Below, piece by piece: positions 11,481 to 23,475 of a stretch of DNA of 64,000 bases; the stretch's first letter is position 1, and each line of letters begins with the position of its first letter. A program made the position numbers and the translations under genes. The stretch covers positions 20,640,243-20,704,242 of the forward strand of contig CM028333.1 in NCBI GenBank assembly GCA_016647705.1, written 5' to 3'. The notes beneath the pieces are model-generated. The model was not told the DNA's origin, searched no databases, and was given only the letters and a program-made list of their open reading frames with translations. The stretch comes from Eucommia ulmoides. Taxonomy: Eukaryota > Streptophyta > Magnoliopsida > Garryales > Eucommiaceae.

Positions 11481-12711
11481 GCCTCCCTTGGTTTAGTGTT
11501 TCTGCTCCCAAATTATTAGTCCCGTTCCCAAAATTTTGAATTTAGGAACAAAGCATGTTTGGTTAAGTCTTCTCTGTCCTCAATTATTCGTAAAATTTTG
11601 GGGTTAATCCAAGACTTTAGGATTTTGAGAAATCAAAAAAAGAAATAGGTGAGGTAATTAAGGATATATATAAAGGTACTATATTTATAGAGTTTGAGTT
11701 CTAGTTTTGAGGCCCGATCAATAGGGCCGGGTTTGGATTAGGCCAAAATTTATAGGGCCAACTCGAGTATTATTTTATTATATATATATATATTTTATCT
11801 TGAGATTATAAAAGATAAGTTTGATGACAATTTCGTAATTTTTCCTAATTTGTGTCCTCATACGTTATTTAACCATCTCTATTTAGGTTCTCGTTTATAA
11901 TTTAAATATCTTTCACTGATACTTACACTTGTTCGGCGATAGGGAATCATTTTTTTTATTATTATAATAATATATTAGCAATTGAAATGGATGAAAGTTA
12001 CTGACGGTGTGGTCCAAAATGTCTCATTCTCTCTCTACCATCTCACTCTCAAGTCTCGCTCTCGCTCTCTCGCTTTGATGTAACGCCGACGATCTTTCTC
12101 TTCGATCTAACGCCGACGACGGCTTCTTTGAGCCGTCACCATCCCCTTGCTCTCATGCTTTCTCTCTCTTTCTGATCAAACGTCGACGATCTCTCACTGA
12201 TTTAATGCCTTCGACGGCTTCTTCGGGCCGTCACCATCCCCAACCCATCTCGCTCCACGCTGTCGCTTTCATCGCCGATCTCGTTGCCGGTCTACCTACA
12301 GAGGACCAGATATGGTTCGAAATGACCAGATCTCGCCGTCGAACCGTCATTGCCAACCACTGTAACCGACAGGTTCGTCTCTATCTCTCTGCTGCGGTTG
12401 TCTCCATAAAAAACTAAATTTTATCTCAAATACATTTGATTTGTTCAAATATCTTAATTTCAATGCACAAATATACCTTTTTTTTTTGGTAGAAATGAAT
12501 GGTTTGGTGTTTTTGTTTATATTTAATTTTTAAATTAAAAATAAATAAATTTATAAGGCCGAGCTGGCCCGAGGGCTGGGCTTGGGCCCTAATAATTTTG
12601 ATAGGACCGGACTTGAGAATGAAAATAAGGCTCAATCTTAGGGTTAGGCCAGGCTAAGCCTTGGTATATTTTTTGTAATACCCTACCTAGACTCCGACCC
12701 ATGACCAACTC
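11481..12711. other. MITE-like end and unclassified repetitive DNA
   Basis: The start (GGCCTCCCTTGGTTTAGTGT) resembles the terminal repeat of the MITEs at 578-1145 and 48245-48697, and the next 120 bp resemble the latter internally. A possible partner end (AACACTAAA / ACACTAAACAAATGTCACC) is seen near 13930-13950, so the LINE at 12712-13687 may have inserted into a larger element; this pairing is weak. The 12000-12420 segment has CG-containing repeats (AACGCCGACGA twice) and a 70-aa open frame with no recognisable domain. Confidence 0.4.
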
Positions 12712-13648
12712 TAGTGTTCGAACAAGAGGAGGCGATACTTGTGTATTTTCTATTAATATAGGTTTACATCAAGGACCATCTTTAAGTCCTTACCTCTTCG
12801 TTCTAGTGATAGATGAACTTATAAAACATATTCAAGATGGAATACCTTAGAGTATGTTGTTTGCGGATGATATCGTATTAGTGGACGAAAGTAGAATATG
12901 TCTTAATACTAAGTTAGAAAGATGGAGAGAAGCGTTAGAGTCTAAAGGTTTAAAAGTTAGTAGAAGTAAGACGGAATACATGTATTGCAATTTTACTAAT
13001 GCCCGGAGAGACGGTGGTGCGGTCAAAATTGGAGACGGGGAGGTGCTGAAAGTTGATCGTTTTAGATATTTAGGTTCAATGATTTAAAGTAATGGCGAAA
13101 TCGAGGAGGATATTTCGCATAGAATCAAGGTTGGTTGGTTGGTTAAAGTGAAAAAATACAGTTGGGGTGATTTATGATCGTAGGATTTCGTTGAAACTTA
13201 AAATAAAATTCTACAAAACTATTATAAGACCAATACTTCTTTATGGTTCAGAATGTTGGACGGTAAAAATAAATTATGTCCAAAAAATTGGGGTGACATA
13301 AATGAGGATATTGCGGTGGAAGTAGGAAGATGAGAATGGATAAAATTTAGAATGAAACTATTAGGGAGAATTTAGGAATAATACCTATCGAAGAGAAAAT
13401 TAGAGAAAATTGTTTACGATGGTTTGGGCATGTGCATAGAAGACCCATAAAAGCACAAGTGAGAAAATGTGATTTAGTTCAAGTTCAGGGGACTACTAGA
13501 GGGAGAAATAGACCTAAGAAGACGTTGGACGAGACTATTAGAAATGATTTGATGACATTAAACCTGATGAAGGGGATAACCCTTGATCGATCTATATGGC
13601 ATAAATGAATTTATGTAGTCGACCCTACATAAGTGGGGCAATAACTTA

Positions 13649-13686
<38 letters not shown>

Positions 13687-13687
13687 A
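12712..13687 (+). mobile_element. 5'-truncated RTE-type LINE ending in a (TTG)n tail
   Basis: Reverse transcriptase remnants are readable: GLHQGPSLSPYLF (about 12761-12800), the catalytic block LFADDIVLVDES (about 12857-12892) and RSKTEYM with RYLGSMI (about 12960-13086). In-frame stops (12850, 13085) break the frame. Downstream text reads as the C-terminal RTE region, then 'AAGTGGGGCAATAACTTAAT' and (TTG)n at about 13650-13686. Short tandem-repeat tails instead of poly(A) are typical of RTE elements. Target duplication not identified. Confidence 0.8.
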
Positions 13688-13845
13688 TGTATCAAATTTT
13701 TTCTCTTTTGGATTGGTGCGAAATTTAAAAATCGAAAGTTATTTAAATTATATTTTACTCTTTAAAATTAAAATTTAAAATCAAGACAAAGCAATTAAAT
13801 AAAACACTAATAATATACTACAAAATTCAAATATATAAATTTCAC

Positions 13846-13888
<43 letters not shown>

Positions 13889-14808
13889 AAATCTGGGATT
13901 TTTTTTAATCCTAGATTTTATTTTTTTTGTTGACACTAAACAAATGTCACCTTAACTATTCTCATTTTCTGTTTCATAAATTCACTAGTATTTAAATGTA
14001 TGATTCAACAAAAAATGATAAATTATTTGTTGCTTATATTATCACTATCAATTTTAGAGGTGATTTCTTTGACATCCCTTTTCAATCGTAATGTACCCAA
14101 TTTTATAATTAGTTAAAAAAATTATTAATGGAGTTCACAAATTTTGGGAATAAAAACATATGGGAACAAAAAAATTGTTTATTCTACTTTCAGATTGTTA
14201 AAGACATTACATAATTGTTTATGTATTTATGTTTATGCTCCAAGTTTTTAGAGAACATAATAAAAAAAATATTGGAAAAGAAACACTAAATGTCTGTTTA
14301 GTATAAAAAAGTCTCATCAAAAATAGAAAATGAACAAAGCGGTTGAGCCTGTTAAGTGATAAAAATAAATAAAGACCCCCAGATTGAAAAATTTAGGTTA
14401 TAGACTGAATATTTTGAGTAGCATTTAATTAATTATGTAATATTAATTAAAGTTATCGATAAAACTTAATTAAATAAGTACTTAATTTGTTTAGTTTGTT
14501 AAATTAAATGTTTTTTGGGGTATTTTGTGACCCATTTATTTAGGTTCTAGTTTCCTCTTGAAGGTAAACCCCTAGGGCGTTAAAATGATATGGATATAAA
14601 GTATAACAAAAAATATAAAATAAATAAAGTCACACGTGCGCGTGCATCGCCGAACGCCCGACCTGGCCCGACCAAGTTGGGCTCGGGTTTGGGTTCGAAT
14701 TTGGGTCCTGGCCTTGGGCCTTGTGGAATGCTTAGCTTGGACTTAGTATATTTTGTACTGAATCTAGAAAAAACCAACCCAAAGAGAACCTAAAAGCCTA
14801 ACTGCAGG
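13688..14808. other. AT-rich intergenic DNA left of the gypsy element
   Basis: No gene is supported. It contains an A-run at about 13850-13886, MITE-like ends near 13930-13951, and a GC-richer stretch at about 14630-14740 (CCCGACCTGGCCCGACC-like). The overlapping 65-67 aa open frames there lie on both strands and look spurious. The right edge borders the gypsy 5' LTR. Confidence 0.4.
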
Positions 14809-15451
14809 TGATGTGGAAAAAATTCCCACGTGTGAATTATGAAGCTGGTGTTAAGAATGCGGGCTGGGTCAATGGATAAAATCTAACCCAATAGGAGTAG
14901 ATTTGTGACCCAATAATTGATCAAGGACCGATATCTCTAATAGCCCAAGAAATGAAGTGCCTGGCTTGCTAATGAAGCCTAGCCGCACGTGCGGATTGAC
15001 CCAGTACAAAACGAAGCCTCTTAATGAAGGTCTGGGTATCAAATCTAAGGATGGAAGGTCAACGATAACCGTTGCCTCACCTCCCCTCCTCCCCATGCAC
15101 AGACGTGATTAACGCAACATCCCGTAATTGGAGCACATACGACATTCATGGTAGTTAAGTAAGAAACGTGAAAAGGATCATAGTAAAGATGGTTACAAGG
15201 GAAATCGACTCAAATATATACAGGAAATATAGGTATAAAAAAACACAACTCTCAATATTACATTCATAATACTCTAAAGCTTTTATTCTCTCTTAAGAGC
15301 AATTTGATCTTATTCTTATGTTGGAACTTCTTTGGTCGACACCACACCAGTGTTCCCCCCATAGAACTAACTGGTTTTGCAGGTCGGATTGTGGGTTGCA
15401 GAGGTTTCCTGTACGTGAGGAGTTGTAACATGTGCCGGGGATTTTTTGTCA
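14809..15451 (+). repeat. 5' LTR of gypsy element A
   Basis: Starts TGATGTGGAAAAAATTCCC and ends near GTCA. It is collinear along its whole length with 41676-42318 but carries many substitutions, so the insertion is old. The ends (TG...CA) follow the LTR rule; the 3' edge may be off by 2-3 bp. Confidence 0.85.
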
Positions 15452-15457
15452 ACCTTA

Positions 15458-15476
15458 TTTGGCACCGTCTGTGGGA
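15458..15476 (+). other. Primer binding site of element A
   Basis: TGGCACCGTCTGTGGGA follows the LTR by a few bases. It matches, with one change, the TGGCGCCGTCTGTGGGA type of PBS common after 5' LTRs of plant gypsy elements. The exact primer tRNA is not assigned. Confidence 0.65.
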
Positions 15477-15489
15477 AGAAGAACAAAAA

Positions 15490-15736
15490 GAAGTTCGTTG
15501 ATGAGATAAGGAAGTTGCAGTTAAGTGCAATAGATCTGAACCCGGTAGAGGAGACCCTACTCTCTATAGATACAAGAACACGTATGGAGGCTTCAAGTGT
15601 AGTTTACGCCACTATTTTCTTCGCTGGGAAAACAGACCGTGGGCAAAAGAGAAAGGCCCGTGAGGTCGGACAGGAGCCAGACAATAGAGAAGTAATGGCA
15701 TTGACGAAAGGGAACCGGATCAGTGATAACATTTAA
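15490..15736 (+). pseudogene. Gag remnant of element A (most of gag deleted)
   Basis: After the PBS an open segment reads KNKKKFVDEIRKLQLSAI and continues about 80 aa in a Lys/Arg-rich style, ending just before the protease frame. A full Tat gag is several hundred residues, and no retrotransposon gag domain or zinc knuckle is visible. The protease begins only about 280 bp from the PBS, so an internal deletion is inferred. The two frames are offset by a frameshift at about 15723-15736. Confidence 0.6.
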
Positions 15737-16160
15737 CGACGAGGACAACATGGATGTGGCTCGTCCCCATGATAACACTTTAGTCATAACGCTTTGGATC
15801 TCCAACTTCGATGTACGAAAGATTTTGGTCGATACAGGTAGTTCAGTCAATATCATTTTCGTTAAAACACTTAGCCAAATGGGTGTCCGCGATTCTGACA
15901 TTTCAACCCAGATGTTGATGGTGGGTTTTAATGGAGATCTAAGCTCTCCAACGAGAAAAATCACATTGCCCGTCGCAACAAGTAAGCATGGGGATGGATT
16001 GACCAAGGTTATGGAGTTCACCGTAATGAACTCTACGTCCCCATACAATGCTATCGTGAGACGACCTTGGCTCCATGCAATGGGAGCCATAGTGTCAACA
16101 CTTCATCAATGTGTTAAGTATGTGAAGGATGGCGAGGTGGTCGCCATCCGAAGGGACTGA
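15723..16160 (+). pseudogene. Retroviral-type aspartic protease region, element A
   Basis: A 145-aa open segment contains the aspartic protease motif ILVDTGSSVNIIF (about 15821-15859), preceded by a VITLWISNFDVR strand typical of gypsy polyproteins. A downstream YNAIVRRPWLHAMGAIVS block matches the usual C-terminal protease signature YNAILGRPWL. The Asp-Thr-Gly triad is kept. It has no valid start of its own and was part of the gag-pol polyprotein. Confidence 0.85.
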
Positions 16161-16204
16161 GCTACATTTAAGCAATGTTTAACAACGACTAAGAAGAGGA
16201 AAAT

Positions 16205-16560
16205 GACTACTAAACAACAACGGGAGCAAAAGCCCATTAGAGCTCAGATCAACAGCTCAACCCAGGAGCGAAGGTCCAACAGATCTCATATCAATGACCT
16301 AGCTCAACAGTAAAGGCCCAATGGAGCTCAGATCAATAGCTAAGCCCAGGTGCGGAGGTTCAACATATCTCAAATCAACAACCTAACTCAATAGGAAAGG
16401 CCCGTTGGAGCTAAGATCAACAGCCCAGCTCAACAACAATTCATATCTTAGATCAACAACCCAACTCGAGCAAAAAGCCATCAGAGCTCAGATCAACAGC
16501 CCAACTCAAGAGCAGGGGATCGTTAGAGCCCAAATTGACGGTTTGACTCGAGCTAGTAGC
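16205..16560 (+). repeat. Degenerate tandem repeat in the protease-RT linker of element A
   Basis: Roughly 50-60 bp units containing GAGCTCAGATCAACAGC and variants (for example at about 16238, 16327, 16398 and 16486) repeat about seven times. One frame translates to Ala/Gln/Ile/Asn-rich text such as RAQINSPTQEQ. Several units have stops. It spaces protease from RT and may be a lineage-specific insertion in the polyprotein. Confidence 0.7.
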
Positions 16561-19500
16561 TCAGCACAAGAGATCGATGATTTCAGGGAATATCCTGGGG
16601 TTCTCCAGCCCACTGAACAGGTTAAGGAAGTAACTTTCAATCGAGGAACCAAAAAGTTGTTGATTGGCACACTGCTGAGCAAATCGGCGGAAGAGAAACT
16701 TATGAAATCGTTAGAAAGTGTTGATCCCGGAATTTTGATGGACAATTAAGTGTTGATATTTTTGGTGGAACTAACGTTTTTATTGAGTATTTCAGTTTAA
16801 AGAGTTCCAATCAAGATAATATCATGAAGAAATTGTGAAGGATGCAGAGACGGACATTAGGAGATTGAAGATTCTGAAGAATTTAGGTGAAAAAAACTCA
16901 AATCTATTTTACTCTTAATGTTTCCCGATTATGATCACACACGACATAAATTAAATGATTTATATTTATGTGTGTTTATATTAAGGTCCTAATTAAGTTA
17001 AATTATTTGTTCCAATGTGAAATTGAAAAAGAAAAATCGACCTAAACAAGATTAGTATTTAAAATTGTTTAATAGTGTCAATTTAGTTAATCGAGAAAAG
17101 AAATTGACTAAATGGTCGAAAACGTCGAAGATTGGAGTTGAAATAATTTAAGGAGAAGTTGTTCCAGCAACAATCGGTCAAGTGACCAAAAAGGATCGGT
17201 CAACCGATGGGCAAGGGCTGGAGAATTAGAGAGTCTCTGAATCGATCGGTCAACCTATCAAGGGAGATCGGTCAACCGATGGCCGAAAAGTGATATTTTG
17301 GAGATATTTTGGGGATTTGAACATATTATATATATTTTACTGATATTTTGATATTCCTATAGATATAGTACATGAAATTAAAGTGTTTATCAAATTGGTA
17401 CATTTAATATTTCCTATCTAGTTTAATTTGAGATTGATAATTATTTGAGGGACTTAAGTTAATGTTTTAAAAGTCATATTTAAGTGAATTGGACGAGGGT
17501 TAAATGGTATTGATATATGAGGTCTATATGTGCATTTAAGTGTTATATCTTGTGGGAATTAGCAGTTAGAAGGTCTGTTTTAAATCAATTTATATAGACC
17601 TGTGTTTTTCACATATCAAGATATCATATCTATCAAGAACTTTCGGTTCGTTGAGCTTTCTAAGAGTGATTATTCTGAGATTATATCGAGTGATTATTCT
17701 GAGATCATTTTGTGAGAAAAGTTCTTGAGAAAAAGTGCTAAGTGTTTTGACGTCACAGATCTAAACTGTCTAGAGATTCTATTTTTTTTTCTTTCGGTGG
17801 TATCCTGGTGAGATATTTTCAAGTTATTATTTCTTATTTTGATTTGATATTATTCTATTTACTTGGTTGATAAGATCGTAGTAAAATCATTTTCAAACTT
17901 TAAGAGCATAAAAATTCTTTTGAAACAATTTTTGTGATTATCTGATTGCGTGCTTAATTTTGTACTACCCACACTTAATATTATCAGATATTGTATTCCT
18001 CATATAAATTCTATCACTGGTGATTATTGAGATATTAATTGAGTTTAAATTGATTTGAGGTGGTAGAAACTCCGAGTAGGGAAACTTATCGATTTTTGTA
18101 ATTGGTGAGTTTGCGTGGATTAAATACTGTTGGGAGTATTTAGTCAGGAGTAGCAAGGGTTTCAATCTCTTCCGGTAAAGATATTGAAATTTAATCTTTA
18201 CCTAAGGTACAAAAAGATTAGGTTGCTCTTTTTCCTTGAAAAGAGTTAGACGTGATTCTTCCTGATTAGAATTAAAATTAAGTGAATTGTAACGGTTCCA
18301 TCCTTATCTATGAAAATGATACTTGGAGTATTTTTGGTGAGGTTTGATTCTTTTCCTAAGATATAAAAAAATTAGGTTAGTCTTTAGTTTATTAAAAAGA
18401 TAGAGATTCTTCCTTAGTCTGTGAAAAAGAAATTGTAAAGGTTGATTATGAGCCTATAAAAGAATCATTGTTTAAATATTTGATTCCTACCTATTAAAGG
18501 AATCTAATGGTTTAGTGAGTGTGAATCTCTATGGGGCTCAGAGGACTGGATTAACTAAAATTAACTTGGTGAATCAGGATATATCGTGGTAACTGCATTG
18601 TTGATTTTCATTATTTCTTGTTATTTGAGTGTGCATCTAGATTTATACACTTATCTGTTGCTATATAAAGATAATAATTAATTTTGGATTAAATTAATTA
18701 TTTAAATATTTAAGTGTTGAAATATAAGAATTTGCTTTAATTTTTATAACCACATTGTTAGCCCAGTAGAATACTCAAGAGGGGGGTGAATTGGGTAATT
18801 AAAAAATTATCAGAATAAAATTCAATAAATAAAATAATTAATTTTAATCCTAAATTAATTATTATATTTATATCACAGCGGAATAATATAATCAACTAAG
18901 TGCACACTCAAACAATAAAAATAACAAAGTAAATATAGCAGCACACCAAAGATTTATACTGGTTCACCAAGCTACTCTTGGATAATCCAGTCTCCCGAGC
19001 TTCACAGAGGTCACACCCACTAAAACCAAGATATCTTTAAAGGTAGGAACCAAACCCTTACATCGATTCTTTTACAGGCTCAGAATCAACCTTTACAATA
19101 TCTTTTTCTCAGGCTAAGGAAGAACCTCTACTTTTTACAAGTTAAAGAATAACCTAATTTTTTTTAACACTAAGGCTCAAGAATCAAAACCTCACAAAAT
19201 ACTCCAACTATCATTTTCCTAGGTAAGGATGAAACCTTTACAAATTACTCAAATCGCAATTCTATCCAGGAATAATCACTACCTCAATCTCTTTACAGGA
19301 AGAGACTGAAACCCAGCTACCCTTGATTAAATACCCCCAACAGTATTTAACCTGTCACACTACTCACCAATACAAAATGATAAGCATGAAATCTTACTCA
19401 GAGGTTCTACCACCCCAGATAAATAATAACTCAATTAATATCCCAAGTCTTGTTGATATGTGTAAATTACCTATATATTTTCAAATCGAATTTGTTAATT

Positions 19501-19839
19501 TTTGAGTACGTTTAATACGTTTTAATATGTTTTTATTCTTTTTGTATTAAAATAGGTGTATGGGTAAAAAAGTATGAAATTGGAGTGCAAACGATCAATT
19601 CGCACAAAAAACGGTCGGAGAATGGTGGAAAACAAGTAAGGAGGCAAGATTCTGAAAACAGCAGCCCACCGCCTAGGAATCCAGACCACCGCCTAGGCGG
19701 TGAAAATGCAGAGAAGACCCCATTCTTCCTGAAAGTTCACTGCCTAGGCGGTGAAACTACATGATATTCTTCCTATTCCAGTGCCTTCTCCACCGTCGTG
19801 GTGAACTTTAAACCGACATACCCACCGCCTAGGAGGTGA

Positions 19840-22800
19840 AAATAGATAGGTTTTTCACACCTATCAATACCCCCAAACTCAGAATTTGGCTAGTCCTCGA
19901 GCCAAACACACACACTAAAATGAAAAATACACAAACTGAAATAAATAACAAACAACCTAAAAATAATCTAAACATAACAACATGCGAGTTTTAAATTCTT
20001 CTAACGGCCTATTTATTTTCCCCTCAACAACCGTCAGTTATATCGAGTTTAGGTGGTAACACACAACATGTAATGTTCTAGATTTTCGACATGCAATAAT
20101 GGTGAATGCTATTCTAGATCCTTTAAACGTGTTAGTGCGAGACTCAATAATATAACTATACAACGATCGGATTGGATTATCCCCCAACGAAATTCACGAG
20201 TTAAGGATTACCATAAGTTGGATTGGGGTCCACTCTCCACTAATGTAGGTTTAGTAGTTCATGAAGATCATTAGGGCTTTGTTCGGTTAAGGTTAATTTG
20301 GCTAAGGGTATTTCGGAATAGAAAACGGGTTAACATTGTTAACTTAACGTTACCCAAGGCTCAACGCTTGGCACATTCACTCTCGAATCCCCATAGAAAG
20401 ATTGGAAACAATCCCGAACATGCATTTAAAACCGACGTATTCATTTGTCAAAAGAAACGGAAATAAAAATCGTATTTACACTTGATTTTTTATTTTTTAT
20501 TATTTATTTATTTATTTTTCCAAAGAACACACCCCCAAACTTATTTGATTTTTACAATTGAAGGGGTGTGTGAAATACAAATAAAAAACGACAAGTGAGT
20601 ACTCAAATACCGAATCAATTAGAAGTTCGCCCTAAACCCAACTGCTTACATCAAGAAGCATAATGAATGCTAACTTGATTTGCTCAAATTGTGCCTTTGG
20701 TTTAGCGATAAAGGACTGGAAGGAATTCAATTGGCCATGGTATTAGTTTATGTGTTCTGAATTGAATTTGCATTTAGGTTTCGACAGGGTGACGAGGGAT
20801 AAACATGTAACAAGGTAGGCTTAAAAAGGCTCAAGCGACAAAGAGAATGCCTAAATCACATCTCCTGAACTACCTCGCCTAGGATTTCGCCTCAAGCTTC
20901 CCCTCAATCAAGTTCTAGAACCCTTAACGTGTCATGAATTTGGTTAATCGATAATCGTCCTCAAATCAATTGAATAAAAATATATTGAGTCTATGTGCTC
21001 GTGCAAATTAGGATCTACAATAATTTTTACCAAAAAGCATAGTCAAGTACACAGAATCACACATGCATGGGTATTACCATTGATTTCGAAAACAACCAGG
21101 GGTAATTTTCATCATCGGGTGACGGCCCAGATGAATGCAAAACTCAACATATAAACACAACACAAAAACATAAACACATTTTAACCTAAACACACATGCA
21201 ATACGGAAAAACAATAACACATAAACTAACAATACTACATACTACACATCACCGCCAAACTCAAAGTGGACAGTGTCCTCAGCGAACCCAATCATCATTC
21301 TCAACATATAAAATTTAAAGCATGCTGACGAAGGGTGTTTAAAACACTTACCTGGGAGGGGAGAGGATCTCGCCTCCGAATCAAGTCGGATGTGATAGAT
21401 TTAATTTATTTGACCTTGGGTTGCCTCCCAAGAAGCGCGTGGTTTAATGTCCTCGGCTCGACATTCAGAACGCCCTCAAGATTGGCGAGGTTTTTCTTTG
21501 TTCAGTTCAATCTTTCAATGAAATGCCTCATCGGCTTATGTGCTTGGCCAACCAACATAAAACGGGTTGGAATCCCGTCGAAAGGGATGTATCAATACTC
21601 GTCGATCTAACATCGGCACGTACCCTGCATAAGAAATAAAAACAAAACTACAAACAAAAATTATATACAAAGAAATGCCTAAAGTAAAATTAGGTCATTT
21701 ACACACAATATCAATACTAACGAAATCGCCAATTCCCGGCAACGGCGCCAAAAACTTGGTAGGGCGCGAAATAACGCCGCTACTTACTCTCGCAAGTATA
21801 CGAGATCTAAGTTTTAGTATAGTGTGATCGTTAAGATCAGATTATCGTATCCACAGGGATTGTTGTTGTTACTATCGAATACCGCGTTTGTCGTGACCTA
21901 ATTTTATCTAGGCGAAAAGCAAATGTAATTAATTAATTAAACTAATACTAATATAACCTAAATTAACTACACTATTATATTAATATGTTTTAGGGTGAAG
22001 AATTGCATAGGGATTAACATATTTACAAATACGTGTTCGATCTCGATTTACTCATGTTTACGTTGTTCGACCTATTTGACAACCTCGGTACGTAAACTCC
22101 ACCGCCACCTCTTCCGAGTGTAAGACGGGAGAATACATGACTTCGAGTCAACGGAGAAGTCCCCCTCAACGTCTTAACGACCCTAGGTCACGTGAGTCTC
22201 ACCCAGCGTCATTGATTGCACACAATCCAACTCCCTCCCGGGTTATTTGATCGTCGCGTTGTATTTACCCTATCGACAATCTCCGTTCTAAAACTCCCTC
22301 ACCACCTATTCCGAGTATAAGACGAGGGATATAATACAACTTCGAGTCAACGAAGAAGTCCCCTCAATGTCTTAACGACCCTAGGTAGCGTGTGTCTTAC
22401 CCCACGTCATCGATTGTCCACGATTCAAACCCCAATTGGGTTATAGAATTGTGGCGTTTGTTTACCTTAATCCGAATATGGGGTTTTGTCAAAAATCCCG
22501 TATTCTCCATTTATCAATCCAAGCATAATAAATAAACAATACGATAAATACAATCAAACTACGAAGAACAAACACAAACGCAACACCGAAATCATCCAAA
22601 CAACGTATTTATAAATTATATGTTAATATCTACTACAATCCATATTTAACTCGGGGCCATAGCCGCATATACAAGAAAATAACGAGCTAAACATGCTCAC
22701 ATACTCTTAAGATAAAGAAATAAGGAAAAACAATCGAAGAACTTAGTCTCGTCCGAAGATAAACCGCTAAGAACGCTCTATGATCGATTCACCGTCTTCT

Positions 22801-23475
22801 CCACTTCGGGATGTGAGCTCCACCTCTAAAATTTCTAACTCTAGGCTTAAATATAGCCTAAGGGGCTCAAAAATGCAAGAGAGGGAAGAGAGTTTTAGGC
22901 CAAGGGGGAGGAGAGGGGGTATTTATAGCCAAAATATCTAAAAATATCTCAAGACTGTGCAGGGAAAATCCGCCTAGGCGGTGGATTCTTCGCCTAGGCG
23001 GAGTTAGGTCAGTTCGGTCTGATCGCCTAGGCGGTGAAGTAGGCGGTGGACTGGGAGAACATTCTGTTGAAATTTCGCCTAGGTGAATAAAACTTCGCCT
23101 AGGTGAGCGGCTGTCAGTAGCCTTTCTTCGTCTTTTGCTGGATTTCTGCCTAGGCGATGGAATTTTCGCCTAGGCGGTCGTCCATCAGTAACATTTTGCT
23201 CTTCTCTGCATCTTCACCGCTTAGGTGGTGGTCTGGACACCTAAGCGGTGGGCCTGTTTCATCTTTTAGCCTCCGAGCTTGTTTATCCACCATAACTTCG
23301 AACCGCTTTGGTTCGATTTCATCGTTTTAGTTTCAGTTTCCTATCTTTTTGCCCCACACACCTGATTTATACAAAAAAGTATGAAAACTAATTAAAACAT
23401 AATAAAAATAACTATAAACATATTCAAAAACTAACAAATTTAGATTGGAAATAGATAGGTTTTTCACACCTATCA
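19840..23475 (-). mobile_element. Element E: non-autonomous LTR retrotransposon (PBS of Asp-tRNA type), inserted in D
   Basis: It reads right to left: 5' LTR 23475-21757 (TGATAGGTGTG...CCCTACCA), PBS at 21750-21731, about 1.9 kb internal DNA, a purine tract (GTTTGGGGGTAT, 19877-19866) and the first ~27 bp of a 3' LTR (19866-19840). The internal part has no gag or pol. It contains GGGTTGCCTCCCAAGAAGCG (21419-21438), a sequence I associate with non-coding regions of plant gypsy elements. The 91-aa open frame there is spurious. The 3' LTR is truncated, so no target duplication is visible. Confidence 0.8.
21731..21750 (-). other. Primer binding site of element E
   Basis: On the minus strand TGGCGCCGTTGCCGGGAATT lies a few bases inside the 5' LTR end (21757). 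It is the PBS type complementary to the 3' end of tRNA-Asp, common in plant gypsy elements. It fixes both the direction of E and its LTR boundary. Confidence 0.88.

Noticed and set aside
15593..16090. 165-aa open frame on the minus strand
   Set aside because: It is antisense to the gypsy protease, whose VDTGSS and YNAI..RPWL motifs fix the plus frame.
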